Assembly: GCA_963978545.1 (NCBI GenBank)
Contig: OZ021730.1
Span: 7,447,796 to 7,511,795, forward strand
Source of the DNA: Linyphia triangularis
Taxonomy: Eukaryota; Arthropoda; Arachnida; Araneae; Linyphiidae
DNA: 64,000 bases
Direction: 5' to 3'
The translations under genes were made by a program, and so were the position numbers. The notes under the pieces were generated by a model. It worked only from the letters and a program-made list of their open reading frames with translations. It had not been told where the DNA came from and made no database searches. This document shows positions 61,695 through 64,000 of the stretch, piece by piece (the first letter of the stretch is position 1; every line of letters starts with the position of its first letter).

Positions 61695-63291
61695 ATGCAC
61701 GATGATTCAATTGGGGAAAACGCTGTGGGAGATTTGGAATCCAGTGACGAGAGAGCACTTGCGTCTTTTGTACTTGAAGGTAGTGAAACGGGTGCGAGCT
61801 TTTCTTCTGGAGGAGAAAGTGGAACATATCGACAGGATTTTGGAGAGCTTAGACCTTATCCACGAGAAAAGCTGTCCCCCGGGATCAGAAATTTTTTGGA
61901 AACGGCCTTGCGGGGAGTATCTCATGTGGCTTTCAGACCAAGCAGAAGGTATGTCTCTGATGTCTTTATCCCCCCCAGGACCGGAACACCTTAGAGGAAT
62001 CATTGCTTGGCTTGAAGCCTGTGTCCCAACTTTTGCCGGGACCGTATTTGGATGGTCGTGGCATGGAGACCATCTCCACATTTTTCACGACTGCGCTTTC
62101 TCCAACGGATCCTGCCGCTGCCGCCAGTCAACCGACATCAGCAGAAACCTTCGACCCAGAATCCGACGGAGAAACCCTGCTGTCCGAAATTTTACAACAA
62201 GGGATTGGGAAAATGTCTTCCTATATTTCTACTTTCAACAAGGGATATCGGAGCAAAAGCTATTCTGTAGAGGAACATGCATCCCCATACCGGGTCCGAA
62301 TAGCGTTGTACAACACGACGAACTTGGATCAACCTCTGAACTGGTGGAAAACCAAGACGAAAGAAATGGATGTACCATATGCGAAGGGGGATCCGATGGA
62401 CAAGGCGTTGGAGGTATTGTTCCGGGAAGCAGCGGGATCTTTAAAAAGAAAAGGAGCATCTTTGAAAGAATTACAAAAGAGACAGAGAACCTTTTAAAAA
62501 AGTACTATCCAGTGCCTCCTGAAAATATTAAAAATCTGTTGTCCACTAGTGCTCCAGATTATAATTCGGAGTTATTTAATCCTGCTAAAACGAAGCTGTA
62601 CATTGCAGCAATAGAGGTTTTTAAGCAATCTTTAATATTTAATAGTTTAAGAGATTTCAAAAAAATGCTAAGTAACTTGCCTTGTTTCTATGCAAATGAT
62701 GCTAATCCATTCAATTACTATATGAGTGTAAATGATTCTTATGAGTATCTAATGAAATTACTTGCTTTTCAGTTTAACAGCGACGAAAATGAAATTGCTT
62801 ATTTTTTTAAAAATATTGTGTATTGGTTTGAGAGACGAGGATGGATTGAAAGAAATGGTTTCTTAAATATTAAAGCTAATTGTTTATTATGTGTGGGACC
62901 ACCTAATAGTGGAAAATTTTTTTTTTGGGATTGTGTAACCTCTATTGCTGGTAATGTTGGACATATTGGTAGAATAAATAATAAAAATAATGTTTTTGCT
63001 CTGCAGGACGTGGTCAACCGCAGAATAGTGATGGGGAATGAATTAAATATGGAGCCATCTGCTGAAGACGATTTTAAAAAGTTGTGTGAAGGAAGTGCTT
63101 TGAATGTGAGAGTGAAACACGAAGGGGACAAAGTTGTGTCTCGGACTCCCATCTTAATACTGGCCAATTCTGTACCTGATATATGGTATGATCAAGCATT
63201 TGCCAACATCCGTGTTCACCTTTTCCAATGGAGACAGTGTTCCCTACTTGCAGAGGCTCCAAAGAAACCCTATCTATTAACTTTTTTTTAA
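61695..63291 (+). pseudogene. Densovirus NS1-like protein (nickase, SF3 helicase)
   Basis: The domain-bearing frame is open from 61675 to 63291. It has the densovirus HUH motif H-L-H at 62071-62079, followed by HDCAFSNGSCRC, a Y-containing helix (WENVFLYFYF) and an SF3 helicase: Walker A GPPNSGKF at 62896-62919 (Phe where Thr, Ser or Asn is usual), RIVMGNELN, and TPILILANSVPDIW. The acidic, Ser-rich N-terminus expected for NS1 is in a different frame, 61695-61994, starting at the first ATG. A run of seven C at 61970-61976 is the likely frameshift site. NS1 nicks and unwinds viral DNA in the nucleus. Confidence 0.78.
61702..62497 (+). pseudogene. Densovirus NS2-like overlapping frames
   Basis: An ATG at 61702, 7 bp after the NS1 ATG, fits the leaky-scanning start of NS2 in ambidensoviruses. 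The frame starting MIQLGKTLWEIWNPVT would be NS2 up to the C run at 61970-61976; beyond it the NS2-like frame continues as the one ending KRQRTF at 62497, which contains DPMDKALEVLF. The same single indel therefore explains both NS1 and NS2. The function of NS2 is not well defined. The frames are described as found and not joined. Confidence 0.55.
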
Positions 63292-63503
63292 ATATTAGAC
63301 TACTTCAACATTGAAATTTGAGAAATTCCCCAATTGATGTGCTACTGAACTATGTTACTCACTTATGTTATTCACTTATGTTATTCAATTACTTATGTTA
63401 CTCATGTTACTCTTATGTTAATCTTGTTATGTATTTTTTTTTTAAACAAAGAATTTGATCCACAACTTGTGGCTTTAAAACAATGTGTCTTTATTGATCT
63501 CTT
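63292..63503. other. NS/VP convergent gap with 12-bp repeat
   Basis: The stretch between the NS1 stop and the VP stop is AT-rich. Around 63350-63422 a unit like cttatgttactca is repeated about five times with variation. In ambidensoviruses this gap holds the polyadenylation sites of both transcription units. Confidence 0.55.
63490..63495 (-). terminator. Polyadenylation signal of VP
   Basis: AATAAA on the minus strand lies nine bases after the VP stop codon, as in ambisense densoviruses where the VP message ends close to its stop. Confidence 0.6.
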
Positions 63504-64000
63504 TTATACTCTATACATACCCATAAATGGGGTTTTAGCATGAGACAATTTGTTTACATTTTGCAGTCTTAACATTTGACTGGAAGGATGCACATTTGGA
63601 CTTGGAGCGTGAGTAAAAAAAGTTTGTACAGAACTGTCCACTATCATTGTTGCAGTAATTTCAAAACATGCTTGCATGTCTGTGTAATTTGCTGAAGGTG
63701 TTAAAAGTTCAGAGATGGTACATGCTTTACTTGGCATAATGCCGCAATGGAAAGAGGGTTGTGACAATGGATAATCCGTCACACCTGCAATTGGAACTAT
63801 AAATTGACCTTTTTCAATTATATCAGTATACTCAAAATTTGAATCAGCGGCACTTACAACATTTGTTTTAGCGGAAGAACTAGATTTAATGCCACCTCTA
63901 CTTTGAGAAGAAAATTGCATTTCTACCGTAGAATGATAAGATAAACTGTTAGCGAAAGGGAATTGTAATTTAGCTTCATTATGCAAAGCGTCTGTAAAAC
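63504..64000 (-). CDS. Densovirus capsid protein VP, C-terminal part
   Basis: A minus-strand frame is open from the window edge to 63504. It contains SRGGIKSSSSAKTN, QPSFHCGIMPSKACT and a YTDMQACFEITATM block, which match the C-terminus of the densovirus VP4-type capsid protein (jelly-roll coat protein). Opposite orientation to NS1, with convergent stops, is the ambisense layout. The N-terminal parts, including any phospholipase domain, lie beyond the window. No stops are seen in the 165 codons present. Confidence 0.78.
   Translation of the reverse strand, partial: FTDALHNEAKLQFPFANSLSYHSTVEMQFSSQSRGGIKSSSSAKTNVVSAADSNFEYTDIIEKGQFIVPIAGVTDYPLSQPSFHCGIMPSKACTISELLTPSANYTDMQACFEITATMIVDSSVQTFFTHAPSPNVHPSSQMLRLQNVNKLSHAKTPFMGMYRV

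Noticed and set aside
61949..61979. A tiny intron (GTATGT ... CCCAG) in the NS1 region that would change frame
   Set aside because: About 30 nt is below usual animal intron size, and a one-base indel in the C run explains both NS frames more simply.
63350..63422. A CRISPR-like array in the ttatgttactca repeats
   Set aside because: Units are about 12 bp, contiguous and imperfect, without spacers, in an animal-type genome; a simple tandem repeat.

Overview
The window looks like a repeat-rich arthropod nuclear genome, most likely a spider. This rests on the families present: Mutator-like transposases of a type I associate with spiders, a tRNA-headed SINE, RNase H-bearing non-LTR retrotransposons, a P/THAP transposon, piggyBac, hAT and BEL/Pao relics, and three parvovirus-derived loci. 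The species call comes from recalled family distribution; no search was run. No complete ordinary host gene is present. The only host-like coding pieces are two exons of a Myb/SANT-like gene (686-886 and 4099-4317) and one ankyrin-repeat exon (30862-31465).

Four kinds of element dominate. (1) Two related LINE families, here called alpha and beta, each have ORF1 (three CCHC knuckles) and ORF2 (endonuclease, reverse transcriptase, RNase H, C-terminal Cys/His motif). (2) A ~178-bp tRNA-derived SINE is present in ten copies and shares its 3' hairpin and CCAA-repeat tail with the LINEs. (3) DNA transposons: Mutator-like (two copies), P/THAP, piggyBac, hAT and a MITE. (4) Endogenous parvovirus sequences.

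Layout. 1-4960: LINE-beta tail, SINE, then a Mutator-like element lying in the intron of the Myb/SANT relic, then an R2-like endonuclease relic split by a SINE. 4955-7446: parvovirus NS1 relic 1. 7520-8375: 5' part of a LINE-beta. 8809-12643: P-type element with 50-bp inverted repeats and a SINE inside one of them. 12998-13402: gypsy-like gag relic. 13718-26808: second Mutator-like element, split by LINE F, which is itself split by the intact LINE G. 26911-27241: MITE. 27242-29405: hAT relic carrying two SINEs. 29406-30843: LINE H, truncated. 30862-34164: ankyrin exon, parvovirus NS1 relic 2 with a hidden VP1 phospholipase frame, and a piggyBac transposase fused in frame to the NS1 relic. 34184-37990: LINE fragments. 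38377-38733: SINE inserted head-to-head in a SINE. 39420-40260: BEL/Pao gag. 40303-60654: nested LINEs (A' contains B and C; C contains D). 60656-64000: an ambidensovirus-like locus with NS3, NS1/NS2 and, on the opposite strand, the 3' end of VP.

Target-site duplications of 11-16 bp at both ends of most LINEs and SINEs let the order of insertion be read directly. LINEs B, D and G keep both ORFs open and are the likeliest sources of the enzymes that also mobilise the SINE. The ORF1/ORF2 junction is the same TAATG overlap in all four LINEs that retain it, which suggests termination-reinitiation. The 5' ends of the LINEs carry conserved, partly covarying stems.
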